Assembly (NCBI RefSeq): GCF_002741015.1
Contig: NZ_CP016616.1
Coordinates: 3,071,501-3,135,500 of the forward strand
DNA: 64,000 nucleotides
DNA from: Microvirga ossetica
GTDB taxonomy: Bacteria; Pseudomonadota; Alphaproteobacteria; Rhizobiales; Beijerinckiaceae
Direction of reading: 5' to 3'
Shown here: piece after piece, positions 36,378 through 47,275 of the stretch
Layout: every line of letters starts with the position of its first letter
How positions within the stretch are numbered: the first letter of the stretch is position 1
Translations under genes and position numbers: made by a program
The notes under the pieces: model-generated
Told to the model about the DNA's origin: nothing
What the model saw: only the letters and a program-made list of their open reading frames with translations
Database searches by the model: none

Positions 36378-36494
36378 ACCTCTCCCCGGTGGGGAGAGGT
36401 CGAGCGGAGCGAGGGTGAGGGGGCGCAGGTTCATCCGGATAAGGCGTAACCCCTCACCCGCGCCTCCGGCGCGACCTCTCCCTCAAGGAGAGGT
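36378..36494. repeat. Intergenic repeat, family C (variant copy)
   Basis: ACCTCTCCCCGGTGGGGAGAGGT at the left and ACCTCTCCCTCAAGGAGAGGT at the right, with GAGGGTGAGGGG and CCCCTCACCC in between. It lies in the divergent space between yihY and the first EamA gene. Confidence 0.75.
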
Positions 36495-36607
36495 GATACG
36501 GCAGCGCCATTGAGGTCGACGTTTGGATGAGGCTTCGCGCATCGACAAGGATCGAGCCGGGAGCCTACAAGGCACCTAGAATTTCAGGTCTCGATTCCAT
36601 TCCCGCC

Positions 36608-37471
36608 ATGAACCCCACAATCTTCGCCCGTCTCGCTCCGCCGCTCTTCGTGCTCATCTGGGCGACCGGGTTCATCGTGGCGCGGTTCGTGGCGCCCTAT
36701 GCCGAGCCGTTGACCTTCCTGTTCGTCCGCTATGTGCTGGCGACCCTTGTCCTCGCGGTCATCGTGGCGGTCTCGCGGGTGTCCTGGCCACGCAACTGGC
36801 ACGATTGGCGCAACAGCCTGATCGCCGGCGTTCTCCTGCACGGGCTCTATCTCGGTGGCGTGTTCTGGTCGGTGAAGCACGGGCTGCCCGCCGGGATCTC
36901 GGCCCTGGTGGCCGGCCTTCAGCCGCTGGCCACCGGGCTTCTCGCCGGGCCGCTCCTGGGCGAGCGGGTTTCGCGCGGACGCTGGATCGGCATCGGCATC
37001 GGTTTCCTAGGCGCCGCGTTCGTGGTGGCGCCGAAGCTCGGCGGCGGCGTTCCGCCGCTTGCGCTCGGCATCTGCGTGCTCGGGATGTTCTCCATCACCC
37101 TCGGCACCATCTGGCAGAAGCGCACGGGCAGCAAACTCGATCTGCGGGTCAATGCGGCAATCCAGTATATCGGCGCCGCCGCCGTGACCCTGCCCCTCAT
37201 GCTCCTGATCGAGGAAGGGCATATGGAGCTGACCCTGCCGCTCCTGGGCGCGCTTGCCTGGGCGGTGTTCGGCCTGTCGATCGGCGCGATCGGCCTACTG
37301 CTCTTCCTGATCCGGCAGGGAGCGGTGGTGGGCGTGGCGACGCTGCTCTATCTCGTGCCGCCGGTCGCAGCGCTGATGGCCTTCGCCCTGTTCGGCGAGA
37401 CCTTGAGCCCGATCCAGCTCGCCGGCATGGCGCTCGCGGCGCTGGGCGTCGCGGTGGCGAGCCGGAACTGA
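36608..37471 (+). CDS. EamA/DMT family transporter
   Basis: A 287-residue membrane protein with ten predicted helices in two EamA repeats (about 8-135 and 150-280), starting with LAPPLFVLIWATGFIVARF. Such transporters export amino acids or other metabolites; substrate is not predictable. ATG 36608 is chosen because the 27 extra upstream residues are polar and precede the first helix. Confidence 0.85.
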   Translation: MNPTIFARLAPPLFVLIWATGFIVARFVAPYAEPLTFLFVRYVLATLVLAVIVAVSRVSWPRNWHDWRNSLIAGVLLHGLYLGGVFWSVKHGLPAGISALVAGLQPLATGLLAGPLLGERVSRGRWIGIGIGFLGAAFVVAPKLGGGVPPLALGICVLGMFSITLGTIWQKRTGSKLDLRVNAAIQYIGAAAVTLPLMLLIEEGHMELTLPLLGALAWAVFGLSIGAIGLLLFLIRQGAVVGVATLLYLVPPVAALMAFALFGETLSPIQLAGMALAALGVAVASRN

Positions 37472-37521
37472 AACGCAACAAGTCCTGGAGCGTATCCCCG
37501 GGGGGCCGGCTCATCAATCTC

Positions 37522-37650
37522 TGTCCTCATCCTGAGGAGCAGCAAAGCTGCGTCTCGAAGGAGGTTCCAGAGAGCACTGGATCCTCCTTCGAGACGGTCG
37601 CTGCGCGACCTCCTCAGGATGAGGTGGTGTTTTATGAGCCAGCCTCTGAG
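37522..37650. repeat. Palindromic intergenic repeat, family A (copy 2, inverted)
   Basis: CCTCATCCTGAGGAGCAGC at the left, CTCCTCAGGATGAGG at the right, inner TCTCGAAGGAGG/CCTCCTTCGAGA. The right flank (GGTGGTGTTTTATGAGCCAGCC) is the complement of the left flank of copy 1 at 12813. Confidence 0.8.
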
Positions 37651-37656
37651 ATCGCA

Positions 37657-37818
37657 TTATTTCGAGATCTTCACCGAGACGGGGTCGCTTGCCGGGAACG
37701 TCTCTTCCACGCCCTCGTCGAGCAGCTCGTCCTGGTGCTTCTTCTTCTCCGACTGCTTGTCGTCCTTGCGCTCGTTCTTGTCCTTCGAGGCGTCCTGTTT
37801 GCGGTCCTGGTCCATCAT
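37657..37818 (-). CDS. Small acidic/charged protein with DELLDEGVEETFPASDP motif
   Basis: Fifty-three residues: a Lys/Asp-rich N-terminus (DQDRKQDASKDKNERKDDK) and a conserved-looking end LLDEGVEETFPASDPVSV. From memory, short alphaproteobacterial proteins share the EE(T/S)FPASDP ending, without known function. The first ATG (37818) has GGAG 5 bases upstream. A GGATC-N16-CGTT element upstream suggests general stress control. Confidence 0.7.
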   Translation of the reverse strand: MMDQDRKQDASKDKNERKDDKQSEKKKHQDELLDEGVEETFPASDPVSVKISK

Positions 37819-37852
37819 GATGTCTCCGTCGTGAGGATTGGGTCGAGAGGAC

Positions 37853-37877
37853 AACGTGTCAGGTCAAGCTTCGATCC
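37853..37877 (-). promoter_or_regulatory. EcfG-like promoter candidate
   Basis: Minus strand GGATC (37877-37873), 16 bases, CGTT (37856-37853). One mismatch to consensus; predicted start is about 28 bases before the ATG at 37818. Confidence 0.45.
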
Positions 37878-37887
37878 TTTTCGCGCG

Positions 37888-37916
37888 CAAACGAAAACGG
37901 CGCCTTTCGGCGCCGT
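37888..37916 (-). terminator. Rho-independent terminator of the dctP-type gene
   Basis: Minus strand stem ACGGCGCC/GGCGCCGT with a GAAA loop, then TTTTCGTTTG. It closes the TRAP binding-protein gene ending at 37936. Confidence 0.85.
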
Positions 37917-37935
37917 CTTGAGCTCTTGGGATGCT

Positions 37936-39027
37936 TTAGCGGGGCTGGCCTTGCTGCTGATTGACGAAATAGTCGAAGGGCAGCTCGGCGATGCGGAACC
38001 AGGTCAGCTCCTTCTCGCGGAAAGCGTTCCAGGACTCATACACCTTCTTGAACTTGGCGTTGGAGGCCGCGATCTCGCCATAGAGCTTGTAGGCTTCCTT
38101 GTAGCTCTGCTCCATCACGTCGCGCGGGAAGGGACGCAACTGCACGCCCTGGCCCGCGAGCCGGCGGATCGCATCCGCATTCTGGGCATCGTATTTTGCG
38201 ACGCACATGGCGTTGGCTTCGGCGCAGGCCGCTTCGAGAATGGCCTTGTAGTTGGCCGGAAGCTCGTTCCACTTGCTCATGTTCACGTAGAGCGAGGGCT
38301 GTGCGCCGCCTTCCCAGAAGCCCGGATAATAATAGTACTGAGCGACCTTCACGAAGCCGAGCTTCTCGTCGTCATGGGGGCCCGAGAACTCCACCGCGTC
38401 GAGGGTGCCGCGCTCGAGCGCCGGATAAATGTCGCCCGCAGCGAGCACCTGAGGCACCACGCCGAGCTTGGCCATGATCTGGCCGCCCATGCCGGCGATG
38501 CGCATCTTGAGGCCCTGCAGGTCTGCGATGGATTTGATCTCCTTGCGGAACCAGCCGCCCATCTGCGCGCCCGTCTGCCCGGCTGGGATCGGGAACACGT
38601 TGTAGTCCTTCATGAACTCGCGCATCAGCTCGAGACCGCCGCCGTAATACATCCATGCATTGTGCTGGCGCACGTTCATGCCCCACGGCACGGAGGTGTC
38701 GAACATGAAGGTCGGATCCTTGCCGATGAAGAAACTCGACAGGGTATAGGAGCACTCGACGGTGCCGTTCTGCGTGGCGTCGAGGGTCTGGAGAGCACCG
38801 ACGATCTCGCCCGCTGCAAAAGGCTGGATCTGGAACTTGTTGTCGGTCGCTTGCGCCACGCGCTTGGAGATCATCTCGCCCGCGCCGAAGAGGGTGTCGA
38901 GGCTCTTCGGATAGGCCGAGGCCATGCGCCAGCGGATATCCGGCTGAGCCTGCGCGATGGCGGGGGAGGCCACAGTGCCTGCAACCGCTGCCAAGCCTGC
39001 GCCTTTGAGAACTTTTCTTCTATCCAT
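37936..39027 (-). CDS. TRAP transporter substrate-binding protein (DctP family)
   Basis: A 363-residue periplasmic binding protein. The N-terminus is a twin-arginine-like signal (MDRRKVLKGAGLAAVAGTV...). Mature features include the DctP segments RWRMASAYPKSLDT, GGWFRKEI and LKMRIAGMGGQIM, and Arg in the ligand site region. Relatives bind 2-oxo acids or similar carboxylates with Ca2+. ATG 39027 has GAGGA at suitable distance; ATG 39033 is nearly abutting. No dctQ/dctM genes are adjacent, so its permease is elsewhere or it is an orphan. Confidence 0.88.
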   Translation of the reverse strand: MDRRKVLKGAGLAAVAGTVASPAIAQAQPDIRWRMASAYPKSLDTLFGAGEMISKRVAQATDNKFQIQPFAAGEIVGALQTLDATQNGTVECSYTLSSFFIGKDPTFMFDTSVPWGMNVRQHNAWMYYGGGLELMREFMKDYNVFPIPAGQTGAQMGGWFRKEIKSIADLQGLKMRIAGMGGQIMAKLGVVPQVLAAGDIYPALERGTLDAVEFSGPHDDEKLGFVKVAQYYYYPGFWEGGAQPSLYVNMSKWNELPANYKAILEAACAEANAMCVAKYDAQNADAIRRLAGQGVQLRPFPRDVMEQSYKEAYKLYGEIAASNAKFKKVYESWNAFREKELTWFRIAELPFDYFVNQQQGQPR

Positions 39028-39249
39028 GAGCATTTCCTCGACCGATTTATGTCGTCACTGCCGGTTCGGCTGAACAATCCATAAAGCGGGAGGAGGGCTG
39101 ATGTCACTCCATCTTCCGTTGGGGCAGTTATGCGGCGTCGTCATCGGTGTCATCCCCGAGACGCAGAGCGGAACTCGGGATCGCCGGCAGAATGAGTCGC
39201 TGAAATCCTCCCCCGAGAAGGGAGAGGAGTGGTTGCGATTCACCTGTTG

Positions 39250-39284
39250 AACGATCCCGGATCGCCTGCGGCGTCCGGGATGAC
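39250..39284. repeat. Short REP-like hairpin
   Basis: TCCCGGA (39255-39261) and TCCGGGA (39274-39280) around a GC-rich loop, followed by TGACG. It resembles a fragment of the family E repeats and lies just after the end of the hypothetical gene at 39304. Confidence 0.5.
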
Positions 39285-39303
39285 GAATGGATCGGATTGA
39301 GGG

Positions 39304-39858
39304 TTACCGTTCTTTCGAGCTGCCTTCGGCGCGGGCGGAGCGTTTCGGCGGCTTCTGGTCTCCGGTGGAAGGCTTGCCACGCACCAGGGTTCCCTTGGGC
39401 ACGTCCACCACATTGCCCGGCGCCGGCACGCGGGCGCGGGAAGTGGCGCCGCCGCTCATGCCGGCGGGGCCGGTCGAGCCTTCGGTCTGGGCTCCGCGCG
39501 GGGCCGGGCTCTTGGTGGCAGTGGTGTTCACGCTCTCGGCGATCTCCTCGTTGGAGAGTTCGAAGCCTGCATCGCTCGCGCCCTTCTCCGGCGGAACGTC
39601 CTTGAACGAGCGCAGGCCCGCCTTCGAGCCGCTCGTCACGCGATTGTCGTCCACATGGTCGATATCGAGGTCGGGGTCGAGCTTCTTCGAGGCGCCCATG
39701 GCGCCGGTGGCTTTGGCTGCGGCACGCTTGGCGTTGCCGACATCGTTGCGCTGGGTCGGGCCGGCGATGAAATCCTCGCTGGTCTCCTGCTGCGCCAGTT
39801 CGTTCATCACCTCGTCCACATCAGGCTCGGTGGGCTGTCCGCGCTTGTCTCGCGCCAT
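39304..39858 (-). CDS. Hypothetical disordered protein with EcfG promoter
   Basis: A 184-residue, highly polar protein, mostly disordered: VDEVMNELAQQETSEDFIAGP near the start, an Ala/Lys-rich linker, SNEEIAESVNTT, then a Pro/Gly/Ser-rich basic tail ending SSKER. No domain recognised. GAGGAACAG before the ATG is the ribosome binding site. An exact GGAAC-N17-CGTT lies 57 bases upstream, making it a likely member of the general stress regulon. Confidence 0.72.
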   Translation of the reverse strand: MARDKRGQPTEPDVDEVMNELAQQETSEDFIAGPTQRNDVGNAKRAAAKATGAMGASKKLDPDLDIDHVDDNRVTSGSKAGLRSFKDVPPEKGASDAGFELSNEEIAESVNTTATKSPAPRGAQTEGSTGPAGMSGGATSRARVPAPGNVVDVPKGTLVRGKPSTGDQKPPKRSARAEGSSKER

Positions 39859-39914
39859 GGGCTGTTCCTCTTCGCGATTGGGCAGACCTCATGCAGTCCG
39901 CAATTCCAGTGGGC

Positions 39915-39940
39915 AACGTCCTGTCGAGGATGGGTGTTCC
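39915..39940 (-). promoter_or_regulatory. EcfG-type (general stress) promoter
   Basis: Minus strand GGAAC (39940-39936), 17 bases, CGTT (39918-39915). Exact match to the consensus, with transcription start expected near 39908, about 50 bases before the hypothetical gene. Confidence 0.7.
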
Positions 39941-39976
39941 GGACCCGCATCCGTGAAGAAGCGGGGCCGCAACCTC

Positions 39977-40702
39977 CTATTTGCCGAGCTCTTTCTGAAG
40001 GTCCTGCAGCAGCACCAGATGCTCCTTGATCTGCCCCTGCGCGAGCTTGGCCACGTTGGTCATCTCGCGATTGCCCGCGCTCTGCGGCAGATAGCTTTCC
40101 TGCAGCTTCAGCAGCTCCTGATGACCCTGGATCTGCAGTGCAACGTAGTCCTTGTCGAAAGCTGCACCCGGCTGCGCCTTGGAGAGACGTTCCATGGTCT
40201 GCGCATCCTTTTGCGGCAGTTCCGGCGCGGTCGCCGCGGATTGCCGCGCTCCTTGAGTCGTGGAGGCCGTCGCATTCGGGTCGGCGAAGGAATGCATGAT
40301 GTCGGCGAGCAGATTTTGTTCGCCGATCTCGAATTCCGCGAACTGCTTCACGCGCGGATGCTGCGCCTTGCCGTGCGCGAAGTTCGATTGCTGCAGCGAG
40401 ACGGTGCCGAGCGCCAGCATCTGCTGAACATACTGCCGGTCGGCCTGGGATTGCTGCTGGCCCATGGCGGCCGGCGCATTGTTGGCCTGACCCTGACGCG
40501 CGGGCGTCTGCGTGTCCTGCGGTGCGCCGCCCTGCTGAACGCGCTGCTGGCGCTCTTGCGCATTCTGCCCGAGTGCCGGATTGACCTGCGTTTCGGCCGG
40601 CTGCGGCGTGGCAGGCTGGGGAATGGCGGGATTCTGCTGCTGGGCGATGGCGGGAATGGCGATGGCGGCTATGAGGCCGGCGATCACGAGACGGCGCGAC
40701 AT
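39977..40702 (-). CDS. DUF4142 family exported protein
   Basis: A 241-residue protein with a Sec signal (MSRRLVIAGLIAAIAIPAIAQ), a Gln/Pro/Ala-rich linker (about 22-90) and a helical DUF4142 domain (about 95-240) with YVQQMLALGTVSLQQSNFA, FAEFEIGEQNLLADI and HQELLKLQESYL. DUF4142 proteins resemble ferritin-like four-helix bundles; function unknown. AGGAG is 8 bases before ATG 40702. A CGAAC-N16-CGTT element upstream fits stress control. Confidence 0.83.
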   Translation of the reverse strand: MSRRLVIAGLIAAIAIPAIAQQQNPAIPQPATPQPAETQVNPALGQNAQERQQRVQQGGAPQDTQTPARQGQANNAPAAMGQQQSQADRQYVQQMLALGTVSLQQSNFAHGKAQHPRVKQFAEFEIGEQNLLADIMHSFADPNATASTTQGARQSAATAPELPQKDAQTMERLSKAQPGAAFDKDYVALQIQGHQELLKLQESYLPQSAGNREMTNVAKLAQGQIKEHLVLLQDLQKELGK

Positions 40703-40736
40703 GAAGGATTCTCCTGCAAACGGGATCGTGAGAGCG

Positions 40737-40761
40737 AACGCTTGCAGGAGGGTTTGGTTCG
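40737..40761 (-). promoter_or_regulatory. EcfG-like promoter candidate for the DUF4142 gene
   Basis: Minus strand CGAAC (40761-40757), 16 bases, CGTT (40740-40737). One mismatch from consensus; the -10 lies 35 bases before the ATG. Confidence 0.5.
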
Positions 40762-40780
40762 GAAGCACCAGATGCCGGCC

Positions 40781-41626
40781 CTAGCCGGATTTCGCGAGGC
40801 CCAGGCCAACCACGATCATGAAAGCTGCCACCCACCGGGCGATACCGAACCGTTCCTTCAGGACCACCATGGCAATCAGCGCCGCAAACAGGACCGAGGT
40901 CTCGCGGATGGCCCCGACCAGTCCGATAGGAGCCTTTGTCATGGCCCAGAGGGCGGTTCCATAGGAGATGTTGGCGATGGCTCCTGCGGCAATGCTCTTG
41001 CCCCACAAGGATGCCGGCGTGCTGAGCAAAGCCGCTTTCTGGCAGCAGATCATCACCAGCGCCATGATCGCACCCGTGATGGTCATCATCGAAAGCATGT
41101 ATCCGGCAGAATTTCCCGACAGGCGGGCTCCCAAACCGTCGACGAGCGTGTAACTGACCACAATCGCGGCGGTCAGGCCAGCAATCATCAGGCTTCTGCC
41201 ATTCAGCCCGCCACGACGGACGGCATCGATGCCCAGTCCGAGAATCCCGCCGCACAACACGCCGATTCCTGCCCACGTCGAGGGTGCGAGTGTTTCGCCT
41301 AAGAGGAGCATTGCAAGAAGCGTGGTGAACAGAGGCGCGCTGCCTCTCACCAGAGGGTAGATGGCGGAATAATCCGCGTAGCGGTAGGCGAGGCCGATCA
41401 GGACGAAATAGGCCACGTGAATCAGCGCCGATGCCAGGACATGGATGGAGCTGGCCGCATCGGGCAGACCTGAGACAAGCAGAGCCGGAACCGCAGAGAT
41501 GGCCGATCCGATGGCAATCAGGTTGGCCTGAACCAGGGGATCGCCCTTGCTGGCCTTGGCAAAGGCGTTCCAGCTTGCGTGCAGAAAGGCAGCGACAAGA
41601 ATGATGGCGAACACGTCGGGTGACAT
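40781..41626 (-). CDS. EamA/DMT family transporter
   Basis: A 281-residue protein with ten predicted helices (two EamA repeats). It begins MSPDVFAIILVAAFLHASWNAFAKAS, typical of a DMT subgroup with HASWNA near the start, and has PLVRGSAPLFTTLLAMLLLGE. Substrate unknown. Its base composition and codon use look less GC-biased than neighbours by eye, which may reflect transfer. The frame extends 30 codons further upstream without a signal. Confidence 0.83.
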   Translation of the reverse strand: MSPDVFAIILVAAFLHASWNAFAKASKGDPLVQANLIAIGSAISAVPALLVSGLPDAASSIHVLASALIHVAYFVLIGLAYRYADYSAIYPLVRGSAPLFTTLLAMLLLGETLAPSTWAGIGVLCGGILGLGIDAVRRGGLNGRSLMIAGLTAAIVVSYTLVDGLGARLSGNSAGYMLSMMTITGAIMALVMICCQKAALLSTPASLWGKSIAAGAIANISYGTALWAMTKAPIGLVGAIRETSVLFAALIAMVVLKERFGIARWVAAFMIVVGLGLAKSG

Positions 41627-41834
41627 TGTCGATCGGGTCGTGAGAGGCGGGCGCCCGGCGGATGTTATTTCAGGGTGTTCACGGAGGGAAGCTCGACCAG
41701 CCACGCTCGTTAGCATCGTCGACAGGAACAGCTTGGTGTGATCGCAGGGTTCCTCCGGCAGGGGTTGCGGATTTGAGGTGAACTTCGGTCAACCGTGTCC
41801 GTTGTGAATGGGTTAACTTGATGCGGGAGGCACA

Positions 41835-42938
41835 ATGCAGGATCGGGCGACACGAATCGTCTTGCTGGTGGTGGCAGTACTGCTCGCGATCCTCGTGCTT
41901 CAGCCTTACGTGAACACCTATCTCTTCTCGGCGCGGGAGCCGCGGCCGGTAGCGGCGCGAGGCGACCTCGCGGATCTCGAGCGCACGACGATCAAGGTGT
42001 TCGAGACGGTGGCCCCGTCCGTCGTGCAGGTCGTGGCACTGCAGGGCCGTGGTCCCGCGGGCGGCGAGCCGGCGGGATCCGGCACGGGCTTTCTCTGGGA
42101 TAATGCGGGCCATGTGGTGACCAACGATCACGTGGTTGCGAACGGCTCCTCCTTCGTGGTGCGCCTCGCCTCCGGCGAGGTGCTACCGGCCGAGGTCGTG
42201 GGCCAGGCGCCTAACTACGACCTCGCGGTGCTGCGTGTGCAGCGTCAGGGCGGTCTGCCCGCGCCGGTGCCCGTCGGAAGCTCGGCTGATCTCAAGGTGG
42301 GCCAGACGGCCCATGCCATCGGCAACCCCTTCGGCCTCGACCAGTCGCTCACCACCGGCATCATCAGCGCGCTCAAGCGCCGCCTGCCCACGAGCGGCGG
42401 GCGCGAGGTGGCCGACGTGATCCAGACCGATGCGGCGATCAACCCAGGCAATTCCGGCGGCCCGCTGCTCGATTCCGCCGGGCGCCTGATCGGCGTCAAC
42501 ACGGCGATCTTCTCGCCCTCGGGCACCAATGCGGGCATCGGCTTCGCCATTCCGGTCGACGTGGTCAACCGGGTCGTGCCGGAGCTGATCGGCAACGGCC
42601 GCGTGCCGACGCCGGGCATCGGCATTCTCGCGGGCGACGAGACCCTCGCGGCCCAGCTTGGCGTGAGCGGGGTGATCGTGGCAGGCGTGGTGCCGGGCTC
42701 GCCGGCCGAGCGCGCGGGCCTGCGCGGCGTGGATCAGCGGGCAGGCGTCATCGGCGACATCATCGTGGCTGTCGAGGACGAGCCGGTGCGCCGTCTGTCC
42801 GATCTGACCGACAAGCTGGAAAAGGTCCGCGTCGGTGACACGGTGACCCTCACCATCCTGCGGGACAACCGGTCCCGGACCCTGGATGTGGCCGTCGTCG
42901 ATGTGGGGGAGCAGGTGTCGCGGAATCGCAGGCCATGA
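41835..42938 (+). CDS. HtrA/DegP-like serine protease, membrane-anchored
   Basis: A 367-residue S1C protease: N-terminal membrane anchor (about 7-27), catalytic triad His99 (TNDHVV), Asp129 (NYDLAVL) and Ser207 (NPGNSGGPL), and one PDZ domain (about 255-355). Resembles DegS-type single-PDZ proteases of envelope quality control. GGAGG precedes the ATG. The next gene, a hibernation-type factor, follows after 99 bases. Confidence 0.9.
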   Translation: MQDRATRIVLLVVAVLLAILVLQPYVNTYLFSAREPRPVAARGDLADLERTTIKVFETVAPSVVQVVALQGRGPAGGEPAGSGTGFLWDNAGHVVTNDHVVANGSSFVVRLASGEVLPAEVVGQAPNYDLAVLRVQRQGGLPAPVPVGSSADLKVGQTAHAIGNPFGLDQSLTTGIISALKRRLPTSGGREVADVIQTDAAINPGNSGGPLLDSAGRLIGVNTAIFSPSGTNAGIGFAIPVDVVNRVVPELIGNGRVPTPGIGILAGDETLAAQLGVSGVIVAGVVPGSPAERAGLRGVDQRAGVIGDIIVAVEDEPVRRLSDLTDKLEKVRVGDTVTLTILRDNRSRTLDVAVVDVGEQVSRNRRP

Positions 42939-43037
42939 ATAGAAATAACGCTGTCGACGGTCTTTTTGTTTCCGACGGGTCGCAACTTTCCCTCACGACC
43001 GCCGTTAGCCATCGAACCTTCACCCAAGGAGGAGCGA

Positions 43038-43472
43038 ATGAGTTTCGAAGGCGCCGAAAACATTCTGGTGCAAAGCTCAACAGTCGATCTAGGCGAAAAT
43101 TTTCCCGAATTTGCTAAAACCAACATCCGCCGCGTCGCCGGAAAATATTTCGGGCGACTGAGTTCGGCTTCCGTGCACGTCACGCGGGAGGGCATCACAT
43201 ACCGGTGCACGGTCAATATCCAGATGGGTGCGCTCAAGACGATGAGCGGCGAGGCCAAGGACAAGGACCTCTACACCGCCTTTAGATCCGCCCTGCAGAA
43301 GTCGGCCAAGCAGCTTCGCCGTTCCAAGCGCGAGCTGCGCGAGGACAAGGCTGAACGCGTCGACAAGGACGTGGTCCTGCGCGAGGGCACAGCTCCGATC
43401 CGCAGGGAGCCGCAGGACGAAGAGATCCAGGCCGCCAACGACGAGAGCGACTACCGCGCCGCTGCCGAGTAA
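43038..43472 (+). CDS. Ribosome hibernation promoting factor-like (HPF/RaiA family) protein
   Basis: A 144-residue protein with a beta-alpha-beta fold resembling short HPF: VQSSTVDLGENFPEFAKTNI, ASVHVTREGITYRCTVNIQM, and the helix DLYTAFRSALQKSAKQLRRSKREL rich in Lys/Arg for rRNA contact, followed by a charged tail. AAGGAGGAG gives a strong ribosome binding site. It is divergent from canonical HPF, so ribosome binding is inference. It could reduce translation in stress or stationary phase. Confidence 0.7.
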   Translation: MSFEGAENILVQSSTVDLGENFPEFAKTNIRRVAGKYFGRLSSASVHVTREGITYRCTVNIQMGALKTMSGEAKDKDLYTAFRSALQKSAKQLRRSKRELREDKAERVDKDVVLREGTAPIRREPQDEEIQAANDESDYRAAAE

Positions 43473-43489
43473 TCCGTACAAGCTGTCAG

Positions 43490-43700
43490 CGTCATCCCCG
43501 GTGGCTCGTGAAGCCGGGAAGGGGATGCGTGGTGCTGAAGGTTTGTCGTGAACCTTGAACAACTGCAACGTCATGGCCGGCACAAGGCTGGTAACGACGC
43601 AGCGGGTGTCATCCCCGGCGAGCCGAAGGCGAGGGAAGGGGATCTGCCCACAGGCTGAGCGCTATGGATTCCCTTCCCCTCCGCTCGGCTGGGAATGACA
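43490..43700. repeat. Intergenic repeat, family E (fragment plus full copy)
   Basis: A fragment GTCATCCCCGGTGGC...GGGAAGGGGATGC (43490-43530), and a full copy at 43605-43700 (GTCATCCCCGGCGAGCC...CTCGGCTGGGAATGACA). It lies between the convergent HPF-like gene and clpB. Confidence 0.75.
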
Positions 43701-43713
43701 TTGTGGTGCTGTC

Positions 43714-43740
43714 ACAAAAATGGCCGGGTTTTCACCCGGC
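43714..43740 (-). terminator. Rho-independent terminator of clpB
   Basis: Minus strand stem GCCGGGT/ACCCGGC (43734-43740 and 43723-43729) with a GAAA loop, then CCATTTTTG. It ends the clpB transcript. Confidence 0.8.
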
Positions 43741-43765
43741 TATTCTCGTTTCGACTCGTCATGCC

Positions 43766-46384
<2,619 letters not shown>

Positions 46385-46507
46385 TCTCATCCCTCCTCGG
46401 AGCCGCCTGCCCTCCTCGAGGCACAGGCAGATCCTGCGATGTCGGACCTCCTCAGGGAGCATCCGCTTGAGCTTACTTGGTGTATCCCATTCGCCACAAC
46501 AAGAGGG

Positions 46508-46532
46508 GGAACCGGCTTCCCATGCTCGCATT
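46508..46532 (+). promoter_or_regulatory. EcfG-like promoter candidate
   Basis: GGAAC (46508-46512), 16 bases, CATT (46529-46532): one mismatch in the -10. It precedes the small gene pair at 46561-47178 by about 29 bases. Confidence 0.45.
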
Positions 46533-46560
46533 GACCCTGCGAGAATTTCAGGAGGTTTTC

Positions 46561-46887
46561 ATGATACGCGACCCGCGTTCGGAGGCAGAGAAAGCCCGCG
46601 CCGACCTTGCCCGCAATGCGGAGCTTGGCCTTGCGGTGCCGGAAAGCCCGATTGAGGAGGGACCTTCCGTCACCCCGGAAACATTCGGCGAAACCAGCGA
46701 TCTGGCCCGGAAGGAAGCCCGCGACCTCGCCGCCGCCCGGAAGGCGGAACCTCTCGAGGAGGATGACGGGGATTCCACCGGCACGGGATCCATTCCGCCG
46801 AGCGGGCGCGTTCCCGTCTATCCCGACGAATCGGAAACCAAGCGGCCGGATAATGACGAAGACATCCTGTCGCGCGCAAAGGAGTGA
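46561..46887 (+). CDS. Small charged hypothetical protein, probable stress gene
   Basis: A 108-residue hydrophilic, acidic protein: RSEAEKARADLARNAELG, TPETFGETSDLARKEARDLAAARK and a Ser/Asp/Pro-rich tail (PVYPDESETKRPDNDEDIL). No domain recognised. AGGAGG 6 bases before the ATG. It forms a two-gene unit with the next gene (6 bases apart) under a near-EcfG promoter, divergent from clpB. Confidence 0.65.
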   Translation: MIRDPRSEAEKARADLARNAELGLAVPESPIEEGPSVTPETFGETSDLARKEARDLAAARKAEPLEEDDGDSTGTGSIPPSGRVPVYPDESETKRPDNDEDILSRAKE

Positions 46888-46893
46888 TGCACC

Positions 46894-47178
46894 ATGGACC
46901 TGTCGAAGATGATCTCCCGTCTCAGCCCCAAGAAGCGCAAGGCCGAACAGGCTGAGAAAGCCGAAAAGGCGCGCGAGGAGCTGAAGGCCAATGCCGAGAA
47001 GGCCCTGCGCATGAAGCAGGAGGCTGGTCCTCAGACGAACATCCCTGAGCACCAGACTGCCCATGACGGCATGCATCAGGATCCGCATCAGGTCGAGCTC
47101 GACCGCAGCGGCCGCGAAGGCGGCTTCACGCCCCAGCTGAAGCGCTCCAAAGTGGCCCGCTCGGGAGATGCCTCGTAA
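46894..47178 (+). CDS. Small charged hypothetical protein
   Basis: Ninety-four residues: basic coiled-coil-like N-terminus (KKRKAEQAEKAEKAREELKA), then a polar segment with PEHQTAHDGMHQDPHQVELD and a basic end. AAAGGAG upstream overlaps the end of the preceding gene, so both are co-transcribed and likely co-translated. Followed by a terminator. Function unknown. Confidence 0.65.
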   Translation: MDLSKMISRLSPKKRKAEQAEKAEKAREELKANAEKALRMKQEAGPQTNIPEHQTAHDGMHQDPHQVELDRSGREGGFTPQLKRSKVARSGDAS

Positions 47179-47199
47179 GTTTTGTGATCAGGCGCATAA

Positions 47200-47233
47200 A
47201 GAAAAGCCCTGCCGCTTCGGTGGGGCTTTTCCT
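47200..47233 (+). terminator. Terminator after the small gene pair
   Basis: AAAAGCCC and GGGCTTTT arms around a GCCGCTTCGGTG-type inner stem, followed by CC. The A/T tract inside the stem makes it usable in both directions. Confidence 0.7.
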
Positions 47234-47275
47234 ATGATGGGGAGCTTTCTTCTCCAGCGATGAAGCGAGGGCGCA

